A DNA stretch of 64,000 bases from Sphingomonas sp. (GCF_017744835.1 NZ_JAGIAM010000006.1:84383-148382), one strand, 5' to 3'. Shown: positions 43,696-53,583, counted from the stretch's first letter. Numbers and translations: made by a program. Notes: generated by a model not told the origin, from the sequence alone.

Positions 43696-46446
43696 ATGTC
43701 GTCGCGCTTCGATTCCGTTCCGCATCGCCGGCAGATCATCGATCGGCGCGCTGTGTCCGAGCGTCTGGCCGCGCTCGAGGCGTGCGACGCCGCGGCGCTG
43801 CGCCGGGCCGCGACGCTCGAGCTCAAGGCCGCACTCGACGCCGGACGCGCCGAGATCGCGCGACGCCTCGCCGAGCATCCCTCGCGCGGGCACGAGACCG
43901 CGGCGGCAGGCGCCTTCCTGATCGACCAGCTGCTCCGCCTGCTCTGGGATTTCACGATCGAGCGGCTCCATCCCAACCACAATCCCACTGCGGCCGAGCG
44001 GATGACGCTGATCGCGGTCGGCGGTTACGGCCGCGGCGAGATGGCGCCGCATTCGGACATCGACATCGGTTTTCTCACCCCCTGGAAAGTCACCAGCTGG
44101 TGCGAGCAGGTCATCGAATCGATGCTCTATTCGCTGTGGGACATGCAGCTGAAGGTCGGCCATTCGTCGCGCTCGCTCGACGAGACGGTGCGCCAGGCCA
44201 AGGCGGACGTGACCGTGTGCACCGCGCTGATCGAGGCGCGCTACATCTGGGGCGATACCGAGCTCTACGAAGAGGCCGCGGCGCGCTTCAAGGCCGAGGT
44301 GCAGGACGGCAATGCCCGCGGCTTCATCGCGCAGAAGCTCGCCGAGCGCGAGGTCCGGCACAAGCGGATGGGCGACAGCCGCTACGTCGTCGAGCCCAAC
44401 GTCAAGGAAGGCAAGGGCGGTCTGCGCGATCTCCACACGCTCTTCTGGATCGGCAAGTTCGCCTATCACGTCCGCGAGCCCGCCGAGCTCGTCGCCGCGG
44501 GGCTGCTCACGGCGCAGGAATATCGCCAGTTCCGCCGCGCCGAGAATTTCCTTTGGGCGGTGCGCTGCCACCTCCATCTGATCACCGATCGCGCCGAGGA
44601 CCGGCTGACCTTCGACGTCCAGCGCGAGATCGCCGAGCGGATGCGCTATGCCGATCGCCCGGGCATGTCGAAGGTCGAGCGCTTCATGCGCTTCTACTTC
44701 CTCCAGGCGAAGGTCGTCGGCGACCTGACCGGCGTGTTCCTAGCGCACCTAGACGAGAAATTCGCCGCCCGCGGCGCGCGCTTCGGGCTGCCGCGGCTGT
44801 TCCGCTCTCCGCGCAAGCTAAAGGGCTTCGTCCTTGAGCGCGGGCGGCTGGCACTGCCCCGCGACGACTTCTTCCGTGAGGATTCGGTCCGGCTGATCGA
44901 GATTTTCCAGCTCGCCGACCTGCACGGGCTCGAGGTCCATCCGCTCGCGATGCGCGCCGCCGCGCGCGACGCCAAGCTGGTGGATGACGTGCGCAACGAT
45001 CCGCGCGCCAATGCGCTTTTCCTCGACGTGCTGTCCTCGCCGCGCACGCCCGAGATGGTGCTGCGCTGGATGAACGAGGCCGGCGTCTTCGGTCGCTTCG
45101 TCCCCGACTTCGGCCGCGTCGTCGCGCAGATGCAGTTCGACATGTATCATCACTATACGGTCGACGAGCATTCGATCCGCGCGATTGGCCTGCTGAGCGA
45201 GATCGAGAAGGGCACGCTCAAGGAAGACCATCCGCTCGCCACCGGCATCTTCCGCCAGATCGCCTCGCGGCGCGCGCTCTATGTCGCGGTGCTGCTCCAC
45301 GATATCGCCAAGGGCCGCAAGGGCGACCATTCGATCCTCGGCGCCGAAGTCGCCGAGCGGCTCTGTCCGCGGCTGGGGCTCACCCCGGCCGAAACCGAGA
45401 CGGTCGCCTGGCTGGTGCGCTGGCACCTGCTGATGTCCGCCACTGCCTTCAAGCGCGACCTGGCCGACTTCAAGACGATCCTCGACTTTGCCGGCCATGT
45501 GCAGAGCCCCGAGCGGCTGCGCATGCTGCTGGTGCTGACGATCGTCGACATCCGCGCGGTCGGTCCCGGCGTGTGGAACAGCTGGAAGCGCCAGCTCCTA
45601 TCGGACCTGTTCGACGCCGCCGAGGAAGTGCTGCGCCTGGGCCACAAGCAGAAGGGCCGCACCGAGCGCATCGCCGCCAAGCAGGCCGCGTTGGCCGACG
45701 CGCTCGGCTGGGCCGAGCCGCGCCTGACGGTGCTGATGAAGCGACTGCCCGAAGCCTATTGGATCGCCGAACCGCTCGACGTGCTCGAGCGCAATGCACG
45801 GCAGATCGACGCCGCCGGCGATGCGCCGCTCTCGATCGAGGCGCAGGTCTATCCCGAGCGCGGTGCTACTCTGGTGACGGTCTATGCCTCTGACCATCCC
45901 GGGCTGTTCTATCGGATCGCCGGCGCGATCCATGTCGCCGGCGGCAACATCATCGACGCGCGCATCCACACGACGCGCGACGGGATGGCGCTCGACAATT
46001 TCCTCGTCCAGGACCCGCTCGGCCGCCCCTTCGACGAGGAGTCGCGGCTCAACCGGCTCAAGGAAGCGATCGCCGACGCGCTCACCAACCGCGCCAAGCT
46101 CTCCGAGCGGCTCAAGGCCCGCCCGGCGCCGCGCCCGCGTTCGGACGCCTTCGCGATCGAGCCCAATGTCTTCATCGACAACAGCGCCTCGAATCGCTTC
46201 ACCGTGGTCGAGGTCAATGCGCGCGACCGGCCGGCGCTGCTCTACCATCTCGCCCACGCGCTCTTCCAGTCGAAGGTCACGATCCACTCGGCGCATGTCG
46301 CCACCTATGGCGAGCGCGCGGTGGACACCTTCTACCTGACCGATCTGATCGGTGATAAGATCGAGGGCGCCCCTCGGCTCAAGACGATCGAGCGCCGCCT
46401 GCTCGACGCCGCGGCCGGCGAGGTGAACACGGCCCAGGCGGCCTGA
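43696..46446 (+). CDS. glnD: [Protein-PII] uridylyltransferase/uridylyl-removing enzyme GlnD
   Basis: A 916-residue bifunctional nitrogen sensor. Domain order: nucleotidyltransferase (GGYGRGEMAPHSDIDIGF), GlnD_UR helical region, HD phosphohydrolase (MYHHYTVDEHSIRAIG and LLHDIAKGRKGDHS), then two ACT domains (VYASDHPGLFYRIAGAIH and VNARDRPALLYHLAHALF). It uridylylates PII when nitrogen is scarce and de-uridylylates it when glutamine binds the ACT domains. The ATG at 43696 is preferred; a TTG at 43666 is also in frame and neither has a strong ribosome site. It is divergent from the siderophore operon. Confidence 0.96.
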   Translation: MSSRFDSVPHRRQIIDRRAVSERLAALEACDAAALRRAATLELKAALDAGRAEIARRLAEHPSRGHETAAAGAFLIDQLLRLLWDFTIERLHPNHNPTAAERMTLIAVGGYGRGEMAPHSDIDIGFLTPWKVTSWCEQVIESMLYSLWDMQLKVGHSSRSLDETVRQAKADVTVCTALIEARYIWGDTELYEEAAARFKAEVQDGNARGFIAQKLAEREVRHKRMGDSRYVVEPNVKEGKGGLRDLHTLFWIGKFAYHVREPAELVAAGLLTAQEYRQFRRAENFLWAVRCHLHLITDRAEDRLTFDVQREIAERMRYADRPGMSKVERFMRFYFLQAKVVGDLTGVFLAHLDEKFAARGARFGLPRLFRSPRKLKGFVLERGRLALPRDDFFREDSVRLIEIFQLADLHGLEVHPLAMRAAARDAKLVDDVRNDPRANALFLDVLSSPRTPEMVLRWMNEAGVFGRFVPDFGRVVAQMQFDMYHHYTVDEHSIRAIGLLSEIEKGTLKEDHPLATGIFRQIASRRALYVAVLLHDIAKGRKGDHSILGAEVAERLCPRLGLTPAETETVAWLVRWHLLMSATAFKRDLADFKTILDFAGHVQSPERLRMLLVLTIVDIRAVGPGVWNSWKRQLLSDLFDAAEEVLRLGHKQKGRTERIAAKQAALADALGWAEPRLTVLMKRLPEAYWIAEPLDVLERNARQIDAAGDAPLSIEAQVYPERGATLVTVYASDHPGLFYRIAGAIHVAGGNIIDARIHTTRDGMALDNFLVQDPLGRPFDEESRLNRLKEAIADALTNRAKLSERLKARPAPRPRSDAFAIEPNVFIDNSASNRFTVVEVNARDRPALLYHLAHALFQSKVTIHSAHVATYGERAVDTFYLTDLIGDKIEGAPRLKTIERRLLDAAAGEVNTAQAA

Positions 46447-46460
46447 ACGGGGGAAAGTAT

Positions 46461-46844
46461 ATGCCGGTGATCGGAATGGGAGGCTTCTTCTTCCGCGCGA
46501 AGGACCCGGAGGCGCTCAAGAGCTGGTACCGCGACACTCTCGGCGTGGGCGGCGGCTGCGGCACCGACGAGCAGGGCCAGTCGAGCGAATGGTTCTGGTA
46601 TCCCGAGCCCGGTCCGATCGTGTTCGAGCCCTTCAAGGAATCGAGCGACTATTTCGCCGCGGACAAGCAGATCATGCTCAACCTGCGCGTCCGCGACCTC
46701 GACGGACTGCTCGAGCAGCTCAACGCGCTCGGCATCGCGATCATCACCAAGCCCGAATGGGATACGCCCGAAACCGGACGCTTCGCCCGCATCCACGATC
46801 CCGAAGGCAACCCGATCGAGCTGTGGGAACCGCCGGCCGCCTAG
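46461..46844 (+). CDS. VOC superfamily (glyoxalase/bleomycin-resistance fold) protein
   Basis: A 127-residue protein of two beta-alpha-beta-beta-beta modules. It begins GMGGFFFRAKDPEALKSWYRDTLG and ends ARIHDPEGNPIELWEP, both classical VOC elements with a metal-binding Glu near the end. Its specific activity is unknown; many such proteins are lactoylglutathione lyase-like or resistance proteins. The start has GGGGGAAAG seven bases upstream and lies 14 bases after glnD, so it may be co-transcribed. It overlaps the convergent GH16 gene by four bases. Confidence 0.87.
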   Translation: MPVIGMGGFFFRAKDPEALKSWYRDTLGVGGGCGTDEQGQSSEWFWYPEPGPIVFEPFKESSDYFAADKQIMLNLRVRDLDGLLEQLNALGIAIITKPEWDTPETGRFARIHDPEGNPIELWEPPAA

Positions 46845-47713
46845 CGTTTCTGCCAGACCCGCACGTAATCGACTTCCATCCGCGCCGGGAAGGCCGCGTC
46901 GTCGATGCCCATCTGGCCGCCCCAGCCGCCCACCGCGACGTTCAGGATCAGATATTGCGGCGAGGCGAAGGGCCAGCTCGCAGGGTCGCCCTTGTGGTCG
47001 TTGTCGAAGCGCATGAAGGCATGGCCGTCCATGCCCACCAGGATGCGGTCTTCGTTCCAGTCGAGCTGATAGTTGTGGAAGGCATCACAGGCATCGGGCG
47101 CCTGCGTGTAGCTGCCCTTCTGCGTGTTGATCGTGTGGTTATAGGCCTTGGTGTGGACGGTGCCGTAGACGCGGCCCTGGTTCCAGCCGACATGCTCCAT
47201 GATATCGATCTCGCCCATTGCGGGCCAGCCGGCCTTGCCGTCCTCGGCGAGCATCCAGATCGCCGGCCAGGTGCCTCGCCCGCAGGCGAGCTTGGCGCGA
47301 ACCTCGACGAAGCCGTATTTCCACGAGGCGAGCCCCTGGGTCACGATCTTGCCCGAGGCATAGTCCTGCCCACCGAAATCGGGCTTGTCGGCCAGCCGCT
47401 CCTTGCGTGCCTCGATGACCAGCCTGCCGTTCTCGACGCGGACGTTCTCGCGCCGGTCGGCGGCGTAATATTGGAGTTCGTTGTTGTACCAGCCCTCTTT
47501 GTTGCGGCTGGTGTCGTAGCGCCACTTCTTCGAATCGGGCGCGCCCGGGCGATCGAACTCGTCGGACCAGACGAGTCGATAGTCCGAAGGCCGCGTCAGC
47601 GGCTCGTCGGCGCCGGCAGTGATCGGCGGGTTGTGGACGGTCTGCGCCGCCGCGGCGGCGGGCAGCAGGGCGGCGAGGGCCGCCACGGCGGACAGCCCTC
47701 GCGCGATCCTCAT
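46841..47713 (-). CDS. Glycoside hydrolase family 16 (laminarinase/endo-beta-glucanase type)
   Basis: A 290-residue secreted enzyme. The signal peptide covers residues 1-23 (ending AAAAQ). The catalytic motif is GEIDIME (E-x-D-x-x-E, nucleophile and acid/base Glu). Flanking GH16 elements are [32 protein letters not shown] and [10 protein letters not shown]. It should cut beta-1,3 or mixed beta-1,3/1,4 glucans outside the cytoplasm. Its ATG overlaps the infC stop by four bases, an unexpected pairing that probably gives constitutive low-level expression. Confidence 0.92.
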   Translation of the reverse strand: MRIARGLSAVAALAALLPAAAAAQTVHNPPITAGADEPLTRPSDYRLVWSDEFDRPGAPDSKKWRYDTSRNKEGWYNNELQYYAADRRENVRVENGRLVIEARKERLADKPDFGGQDYASGKIVTQGLASWKYGFVEVRAKLACGRGTWPAIWMLAEDGKAGWPAMGEIDIMEHVGWNQGRVYGTVHTKAYNHTINTQKGSYTQAPDACDAFHNYQLDWNEDRILVGMDGHAFMRFDNDHKGDPASWPFASPQYLILNVAVGGWGGQMGIDDAAFPARMEVDYVRVWQKR

Positions 47714-48255
47714 TTGGGCGCCAGCACCATCAGCATCTGGCGGCCTTCCATGCGCGGATAGCTCTCGACCTTGGCATCCTCGGCGCAATCTTCCTGGACG
47801 CGCTTGAGCAGGTTCATGCCGAGCTGGCCGTGCGAAAGCTCGCGGCCGCGGAAGCGCAGAGTGATCTTCACCTTGTCGCCTTCGCCGATGAACTTGTGAA
47901 CAGCCTTCATCTTCGTATCATAATCATGATCGTCGATGTTCGGACGCATCTTGATCTCTTTGATCTCCTGCGTCTTCTGGCTCTTGCGGGCCTGGTTGGC
48001 CTTCTTCTGCGCCTCGTACTTGTACTTGCCGACGTCCAGGAACTTGGCGACGGGCGGATCGGCGTTGGGCGACACTTCGACCAGGTCGAGACCGACCTCG
48101 CGCGCCTGCTCCATTGCCTCGCGCGTGTACATCACGCCGAGATTCTCGCCGTCCTGGTCAATCACCCGGACCTTGGGCGACTGGATGAATTCGTTGAACC
48201 GCGGACCGTTCATCGGCGGTGGCGCCAGCGGGCGCCGGGACATGGGAGGACGTAT
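47710..48255 (-). CDS. infC: Translation initiation factor IF-3, probable non-AUG start
   Basis: A roughly 181-residue factor that keeps ribosomal subunits apart and proofreads the initiator codon. The N-domain ([25 protein letters not shown]), linker ([24 protein letters not shown]) and C-domain ([15 protein letters not shown]) are clear. The first ATG (48243) is 20 bases from the only ribosome-binding site, AGGAG at 48264-48268. An ATA at 48253-48255 is eight bases from it, and an ATC at 48261 only two. In other bacteria infC uses AUU, AUC or AUA and autoregulates through it, so the ATA is proposed here. If ATG 48243 is used instead the protein is four residues shorter. Confidence 0.93.
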   Translation of the reverse strand: MRPPMSRRPLAPPPMNGPRFNEFIQSPKVRVIDQDGENLGVMYTREAMEQAREVGLDLVEVSPNADPPVAKFLDVGKYKYEAQKKANQARKSQKTQEIKEIKMRPNIDDHDYDTKMKAVHKFIGEGDKVKITLRFRGRELSHGQLGMNLLKRVQEDCAEDAKVESYPRMEGRQMLMVLAPK

Positions 48256-48513
48256 AGGGATTGCTCCTGCTGTTTCGTTTCTTCGCTTCGTGCGCGCGTA
48301 AATAACGCAGGAAAGCGCATTCCGGTAGCCCACCGCGCACTGTCCCGCCGAAAATCCCGCGCACTGTGGCGCGAGCGTAACGCGGATATCGGGAGCGGAG
48401 GGGCGAGGCGCAAGCCTTAATCGGGGCCTGGGCATGAGAGGCGGTGCGGCGGCCGCCGTCAGGATCGTGTAAACGATGGCGGGAGCGGTGTGCCAGCCGA
48501 CCTTGCCGGCGAG

Positions 48514-50052
48514 CTACTCGGTGGATCTCGCCAGGCTTACTGGCAGGTTTGTGGCTACGCAGCCGAAGCTGCCGACGGTGTAGGCTCCCCTCGCGCGAAG
48601 CGCGCCGCCGAGATCGGGATTGCAGCTCGCCGTGACCATAGGCGATCGTTGAAGAGGCAGCTTCTCGATCCGGGAAATGGTCATCCCGCGCGTACGCCAC
48701 AGAAGTGCGTAATAGTCGAACTGCGGCTGGTAGTTCGTGACCCCGCCGCCTGCGAATCCAGGCTCGAGGACGGCCAAGCGGCCGACGCCACGCTCCCGAA
48801 GCGAGGTGAAAAGCGCACCATAGCCTGCCTGCGGGTAATAGGCGCGACCCAGGAGAAGGTCGTACCGCATGACTGCGGTACGCACGCCGATGTTGACTAT
48901 CGCCACTGTGACAAGAGCCAGAGGCAGAATCAGCTTGCTCCAGGACGGACGCTGTAAAGCCGAATACCCCAGGAAGCGTGGGAGCCGCGCCTTCACGGTG
49001 AGCGCACAGGCAATTGCCAGCCACGGCAGCGCGGGCAGAATATATTGAATGAGCCGGGTGGCGGTGATGCTCACGACGGCCAGCTGCCCGAAGAAGCAGC
49101 AGAGTGCGAACACAAGGCCCTGCCGAGTCTGGCCTTTGGCGCCGGCCAATCCAAGCGGGGCAAGAAGGGCCAACGGCCCCGCGCTGAACAAGCCGTCTCG
49201 GAACAACAACTGGACATAATACCAAGGCGGACCGCCTTGTCGCACCAGCTTGTCCCGGAAACGGCCGGAAAAGTCATTGTGCCATACCGCTTCCAGATAG
49301 CCGGGCGCGAGCCGCTCGCGCGCCAGGTAGAAGGCGACCAGCGGCAGGAGCGCCAGCAGCAACAGCATAAAGTAGCGCGGCGTGGTATAGGCACGGTGCA
49401 ACCTTCCCGACACGGCCAAATAGAGCGCCACACCGACTCCGGGCACCAGGCCGGCGGTCGTTTTGGTCATCGTTGCCCCCGCGACCAGCACGCCTGCCAA
49501 GAGCAGGTGCCGCATGCCGGGGCGACGCCGATGCACCGCGAAGTAGAAGACGGTGAGATAGGCCGTGGTGAAGAAACAAAGCAGCGCATCATAGTCCGCG
49601 GTGCGCGCGCCGTGCTCGCCGTAGAATCCGACGCTACCTGCGAGAAGCAGCGCCGCAAGAACCGCGGTCCAAGTCGAATGCGAAACCCGCCGAGTGAAGA
49701 CGAAGACGATAGCGATCGTCGCCAGCGCGGCCAGCATCGCGGGAAACCGCAACGCGAGTTCGGACGGGCCGAAGACCGAGACGGAGGCGTTCATCAGCCA
49801 AATCATCAGCGGTGGCTTGGTATTCCAGTGATCCGGTTCGAAGCCATAGGTGGTCACCAGGCTCCAGCCGCGCTGGTGCATCTCAAGCGCGTTCACAGCC
49901 AGACGCGACTCGTCCCACAAAATGAGGGGCGGGACATGGCGATCCACAAACATGAACGCGGCGCATGCCAACACGAGCACGGCGCCCACCAGAATAGCCG
50001 TGCGGTCGTTTCGAGCAGATCCCCGGACAGCGTTTGGAACGATACCCGACAA
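48514..50052 (-). CDS. ArnT-like glycosyltransferase (GT39/GT83, PMT family)
   Basis: A 512-residue integral membrane protein with about 11-12 helices. The first periplasmic loop carries LILWDESRLAVNALEM, the D-E catalytic motif of polyprenyl-phosphate-sugar transferases (ArnT/PMT type), followed by DHWNTKPPLMIWLM. A C-terminal periplasmic domain of about 130 residues starts after the last helix. Enzymes of this fold transfer a sugar from a polyprenyl-phosphate donor to lipid A, protein or another lipid. Codon use is more AT-rich than the flanking infC and thrS, suggesting lateral origin. The acceptor is unknown, and lipid A modification is only one possibility. Confidence 0.85.
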   Translation of the reverse strand: MSGIVPNAVRGSARNDRTAILVGAVLVLACAAFMFVDRHVPPLILWDESRLAVNALEMHQRGWSLVTTYGFEPDHWNTKPPLMIWLMNASVSVFGPSELALRFPAMLAALATIAIVFVFTRRVSHSTWTAVLAALLLAGSVGFYGEHGARTADYDALLCFFTTAYLTVFYFAVHRRRPGMRHLLLAGVLVAGATMTKTTAGLVPGVGVALYLAVSGRLHRAYTTPRYFMLLLLALLPLVAFYLARERLAPGYLEAVWHNDFSGRFRDKLVRQGGPPWYYVQLLFRDGLFSAGPLALLAPLGLAGAKGQTRQGLVFALCCFFGQLAVVSITATRLIQYILPALPWLAIACALTVKARLPRFLGYSALQRPSWSKLILPLALVTVAIVNIGVRTAVMRYDLLLGRAYYPQAGYGALFTSLRERGVGRLAVLEPGFAGGGVTNYQPQFDYYALLWRTRGMTISRIEKLPLQRSPMVTASCNPDLGGALRARGAYTVGSFGCVATNLPVSLARSTE

Positions 50053-50170
50053 CGCAATCCCCTTTGCCGCATGCAGCGTCGGTATCTCGCGTATTAGGGC
50101 AAACGAATGATTAAGGATCCGCCGAATCCCCGCTCTTAAAGCGTATCGGTCGTTCCTAAGGGCAAGGGGC

Positions 50171-52162
50171 TCATCGCAGGTCGGGTGGAGTCGCTTCGAT
50201 CTTCAGCTTGGCGATCGCCTCGTCCAGGCTCAGCATCTGCTGGCCTTGGCTGCCCAGCACGCGCAGCGCCACCGTGCCTTCGTCCGCCTCGCGCTTGCCG
50301 ACGACGAGCAGGTTCGGGACCTTGGCGACCGAATGCTCGCGGACCTTGTAGTTGATCTTCTCGTTGCGCAGATCGCTCTCGACGCGGATGCCCGCCGCCT
50401 GCAGCTTCCTGGCCACTTCCTTGGCATAATCGTCGGCGTCCGAGACGATGGTCGCGACCACTGCCTGGGTCGGGGCGAGCCACACCGGCAGCTTGCCCGC
50501 GAAATGCTCGATCAAAATGCCGATGAACCGCTCGTACGAGCCGAAGATCGCGCGGTGGAGCATCACCGGGCGATGGCGCTCCCCGTCCTCGGCGACGTAC
50601 GACGCGTCGAGCCGCTCGGGCAGCACCCGGTCCGACTGGATCGTGCCGACCTGCCAGGTCCGGCCGATCGCATCGGTCAAATGCCATTCGAGCTTGGGCG
50701 CGTAGAAAGCGCCTTCGCCCGGCAGCTCTTCCCAGCCATATTCCTCGGTGGCGAGCCCCGCGCGGACCACGGCGTCGCGCAGTTCGGTCTCGGCCTGGTC
50801 CCACATCTCCTCGGTGCCGAATCGCTTCTCGGGGCGCAGCGCCAGCTTGATCGAGTAGGTGAAGCCGAAGTCGCGATAGATGCGGTCGGCGAGGCGGCAG
50901 AAGGCCTGCACTTCCTCGACGATCTGGTCCTCGCGGCAAAAGATGTGCGCGTCGTCCTGGGTGAACTGGCGTACGCGCATCAGCCCGTGCAGTGCGCCGT
51001 GGGGCTCGTTGCGGTGGCAGCAACCATTCTCGTACAGGCGCAGCGGCAGGTCGCGGTACGATTTGATCCCCTGGCGGAAGATCAGCACGTGCGCCGGGCA
51101 GTTCATCGGCTTGAGCGCCATCCACTCAGCGGCGTCCGAGACGATCGGGCCCTCGTCCTCGACGTTCGGCACTTCGTCGGGGATGACGAACATGTTCTCG
51201 CGATACTTGCCCCAGTGGCCCGACTGCTCCCACTGGCGCGCGTCCATCACCTGCGGCGTCTTCACTTCCTGATAGCCCGCGGCGTCGATCGCGCGGCGCA
51301 TATAGGCTTCGAGCTGGCGCCAGATGGTGAAACCGTGCGGGTGCCAGAAGACCGACCCGTGCGCCTCCTGCTGGAGATGGAACAGGTCCATCTCGGCGCC
51401 GAGCTTGCGGTGGTCGCGCTTGGCGGCTTCCTCGAGCCGGTGGAGATGCTCGTCGAGCTGCTTCTTGTTGAGCCAGCCGGTGCCGTAGATGCGCGAGAGC
51501 ATCGCGTTCTTCTGGTCGCCGCGCCAATAGGCGCCCGAGACGCGCGTCAGCTTGAAGGCGTTGGGATCGACCTTGCCGGTCGAGGCCAAGTGCGGCCCGC
51601 GGCACATGTCGAGCCACGCGTCCTCGCCCTTGCCGGCGCGGTAGACGGTCAGCTCCTCGCCCTCGGGAAGCTCCTGCGCCCATTCGGCCTTGAAGGTCTC
51701 GCCCTGCTTCTGCCAGCGCTCGATCAGCTGCTGGCGCGTCCAGACCTCGCGGATCAGCGGCTCGTCCTTGGCGATGATCTTGCGCATCTCGGCCTCGATC
51801 GCCGGCAGGTCCTCCTCGGTGAAGGGCCGGTCCTTGGGCGCGAAGTCGTAATAGAAGCCGTCATCGGTCGCCGGACCGAAAGTGATCTGCGTGCCGGGGA
51901 AGAGGTTCTGCACCGCTTCGGCCAGGATGTGCGCATAGTCGTGGCGGACGAGCTCGAGCGCGTCCTTCTCGTCCTTCGCCGTGATCAGTGCGAGCTGCGC
52001 GTCGCCTTCGAGCGGACGCATGATGTCGCGCACTTCGCCGTCGACACGCGCCGCCATCGCCGCCTTGGCGAGCCCCGGACCGATCGCCGCGGCGATGTCC
52101 GCCGGGGTAGTCCCCGGGGCTACCTCGCGGACGGAACCGTCGGGCAGCGTAATGCGGAACAT
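50171..52162 (-). CDS. thrS: Threonyl-tRNA synthetase
   Basis: A 663-residue class II synthetase. Domain order: TGS ([16 protein letters not shown]), editing domain ([24 protein letters not shown]), catalytic core with motif 2 ([32 protein letters not shown] in outline) and motif 3 ([23 protein letters not shown]), then the anticodon-binding domain ([11 protein letters not shown] to the end). The zinc ligands are in [10 protein letters not shown] (Cys) and QDDAHIF (His). ATG 52162 gives the normal N terminus; a TTG at 52189 is also in frame. It is divergent from the IF-1-like gene. Confidence 0.97.
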   Translation of the reverse strand: MFRITLPDGSVREVAPGTTPADIAAAIGPGLAKAAMAARVDGEVRDIMRPLEGDAQLALITAKDEKDALELVRHDYAHILAEAVQNLFPGTQITFGPATDDGFYYDFAPKDRPFTEEDLPAIEAEMRKIIAKDEPLIREVWTRQQLIERWQKQGETFKAEWAQELPEGEELTVYRAGKGEDAWLDMCRGPHLASTGKVDPNAFKLTRVSGAYWRGDQKNAMLSRIYGTGWLNKKQLDEHLHRLEEAAKRDHRKLGAEMDLFHLQQEAHGSVFWHPHGFTIWRQLEAYMRRAIDAAGYQEVKTPQVMDARQWEQSGHWGKYRENMFVIPDEVPNVEDEGPIVSDAAEWMALKPMNCPAHVLIFRQGIKSYRDLPLRLYENGCCHRNEPHGALHGLMRVRQFTQDDAHIFCREDQIVEEVQAFCRLADRIYRDFGFTYSIKLALRPEKRFGTEEMWDQAETELRDAVVRAGLATEEYGWEELPGEGAFYAPKLEWHLTDAIGRTWQVGTIQSDRVLPERLDASYVAEDGERHRPVMLHRAIFGSYERFIGILIEHFAGKLPVWLAPTQAVVATIVSDADDYAKEVARKLQAAGIRVESDLRNEKINYKVREHSVAKVPNLLVVGKREADEGTVALRVLGSQGQQMLSLDEAIAKLKIEATPPDLR

Positions 52163-52451
52163 CTCGGACACGGGTTGGACTTTCGACAAAGGGTTGATTC
52201 CGGGAGCGCGGCTTATGCCTTCGCGGGTGCGATATAGGCAAGCACAGTCGCGATTGCCGCCTTATCGCCGGTGCCGGGGTTCCTTTTCGCCGCCCGCGCG
52301 CCCATATTGCTCCAATCGCTGGCACGTCACCCCGTAGGCGCCAACGGCTGAGAGACTCGCGTGCTCCCGCTTACATCTGCCGGAGCGCCGCATGACCCCG
52401 ATATATCTGAATTCCCGCCGCCTGCCCTTCAGCCGCGTGGAGGGCTGAGGC

Positions 52452-52712
52452 TTGGCGAAGGAAGCATTGCTCACCCTCGACGGCCAGGTCGAGGAGCTGC
52501 TGCCCGACGGCCGCTTCCGCGTTCGTTTGGAGAACGACCATCGGATCATCGTCTATACCGCGGGCAAGATGCGCAAATTCCGCATCCGCACGCTCGTGGG
52601 CGATCGCGTCCAGGTCGAGATGTCGCCCTACGACATGGAGAAGGGGCGACTGGTCTATCGCGAGCGCGTGGGCGCCGGTCCGGGCGGGCCGCGGAGAGGA
52701 AACAGGCGATGA
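52452..52712 (+). CDS. infA: Translation initiation factor IF-1 or IF-1 paralog
   Basis: An 86-residue OB-fold protein with the IF-1 pattern [21 protein letters not shown], followed by [34 protein letters not shown] in outline. It has a 14-residue Arg/Gly-rich tail ([14 protein letters not shown]) beyond the usual 72-residue length. Start is TTG, supported by GGAGGG (52439-52444) seven bases upstream. The stop overlaps the next gene by four bases (ATGA). Several replacements relative to typical IF-1 (LTLDG for [14 protein letters not shown] for HEILAHTAG) suggest a second, diverged copy rather than the sole infA. Confidence 0.85.
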   Translation: MAKEALLTLDGQVEELLPDGRFRVRLENDHRIIVYTAGKMRKFRIRTLVGDRVQVEMSPYDMEKGRLVYRERVGAGPGGPRRGNRR

Positions 52713-53014
52713 GCGACGAGCAGCCGGTCGAGACGACCCCCAGCGAGGCGCCCGCACGCGCGCCGCGCAAGCCCTTCCGCAACAAGTTCAGCACGCCGCG
52801 GCTCTCGCCCGACAGCGCCGAGCGCCAGGGCCGCATCACGATGCTCGCTTGGCGCATGCTCGGCGGGCGCGAGGCGGCGATCGAATTCCTCAACAATCAT
52901 GACGACGCGCTCGGCGGGCGGCCGCTCGATCTCGCCGTCGCCAGCGCTGCCGGGTGCGAAGCCGTCGAGCAGGCGATCGCCGCCCGCGCGGCCACCGACG
53001 CGTCGCGCAGCTGA
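52709..53014 (+). CDS. Small protein with Xre/MbcA/ParS antitoxin-type toxin-binding domain
   Basis: A 101-residue protein. Residues 1-40 are polar and Pro/Ala-rich. Residues about 46-95 ([26 protein letters not shown] then [11 protein letters not shown]) follow the pattern of the DUF2384/MbcA-ParS-Xre C-terminal domain: a helix, the A-L-G-G-R-x-P-L-D-L turn and a final helix. In type II systems this domain binds a RES toxin. No helix-turn-helix and no RES toxin are seen here. Instead the gene is coupled by ATGA overlap to an IF-1-like gene, so a role in translation or as an orphan antitoxin is possible. Family assignment is by eye. Confidence 0.62.
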   Translation: MSDEQPVETTPSEAPARAPRKPFRNKFSTPRLSPDSAERQGRITMLAWRMLGGREAAIEFLNNHDDALGGRPLDLAVASAAGCEAVEQAIAARAATDASRS

Positions 53015-53043
53015 CCCGCGCGCCGGGCATCGACGACGGGCTG

Positions 53044-53583
53044 GTGCGGGCGCATGCCACGCTGACTCGCGGCGCGCGCTTCCTCGGCGCAGGGCTTAGC
53101 GCGCAGGCAGGCGTGGCGCCGGCCGCGATCGGCGGACGCTATCGCGCGAAGGTGATCGGGAACGGGCTGCGCGAGCTCGATCGCTTCCTCAACGTGCTGA
53201 TCGACGAGGCGTCGCTGCGCATCGGCCTCCCCGTGGTCGCCGGGCAACGCAACACCGCCAACAAGCTGCGCGCGTTCCGGGCTGCGGACGGCGCGGCATG
53301 CGCGACGGACGAGGTGCGGCTGCGCGCGCTGGGCCGGTCGCGCGACTGCCTGTTCCACTGCGGCGGCATCGTCACGCGCGCCGATGCGCGCGGCGGCACG
53401 CGGATGACGGCCGGCTGGGCGGGACCCTGCGCGCCGCTGCGAAGCTTCGCGATCGGCGAGGAATTGGTGCTGAGCGCAGGCGAGCTCGCCGGCGTCTGCG
53501 CCTTCTACGAATCGCTCGCCGCGGAGGTCGTCGCCAGCGCGGCGCGGTCGCTCACAGCACCCCGAACGGCACCACCCGGTTGA
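53044..53583 (+). CDS. Hypothetical protein
   Basis: A protein of about 179 residues (frame open from 52954, where it would overlap the preceding gene). No ATG is available; GTG 53044 is the first start after the upstream stop. The N-terminal half is helical (GNGLRELDRFLNVLIDEASLRIG), the C-terminal half has two cysteines (DCLFHCGG) and ends in a long helix (AGELAGVCAFYESLAAEVVASAA). No family is recognised. Its last 32 bases overlap the convergent LdcA gene. It follows the antitoxin-like gene by 29 bases but does not resemble a RES or other known toxin. Confidence 0.55.
   Translation: MRAHATLTRGARFLGAGLSAQAGVAPAAIGGRYRAKVIGNGLRELDRFLNVLIDEASLRIGLPVVAGQRNTANKLRAFRAADGAACATDEVRLRALGRSRDCLFHCGGIVTRADARGGTRMTAGWAGPCAPLRSFAIGEELVLSAGELAGVCAFYESLAAEVVASAARSLTAPRTAPPG

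Noticed and set aside
47710..48435. Extended IF-3 frame starting at 48435
   Set aside because: The extra N-terminal residues are not IF-3-like, and the frame would cross the only ribosome-binding site at 48264-48268.
52392..52448. 18-codon frame ending just before the IF-1-like gene
   Set aside because: Could be a leader peptide, but there is no ribosome site or attenuator structure to support it.
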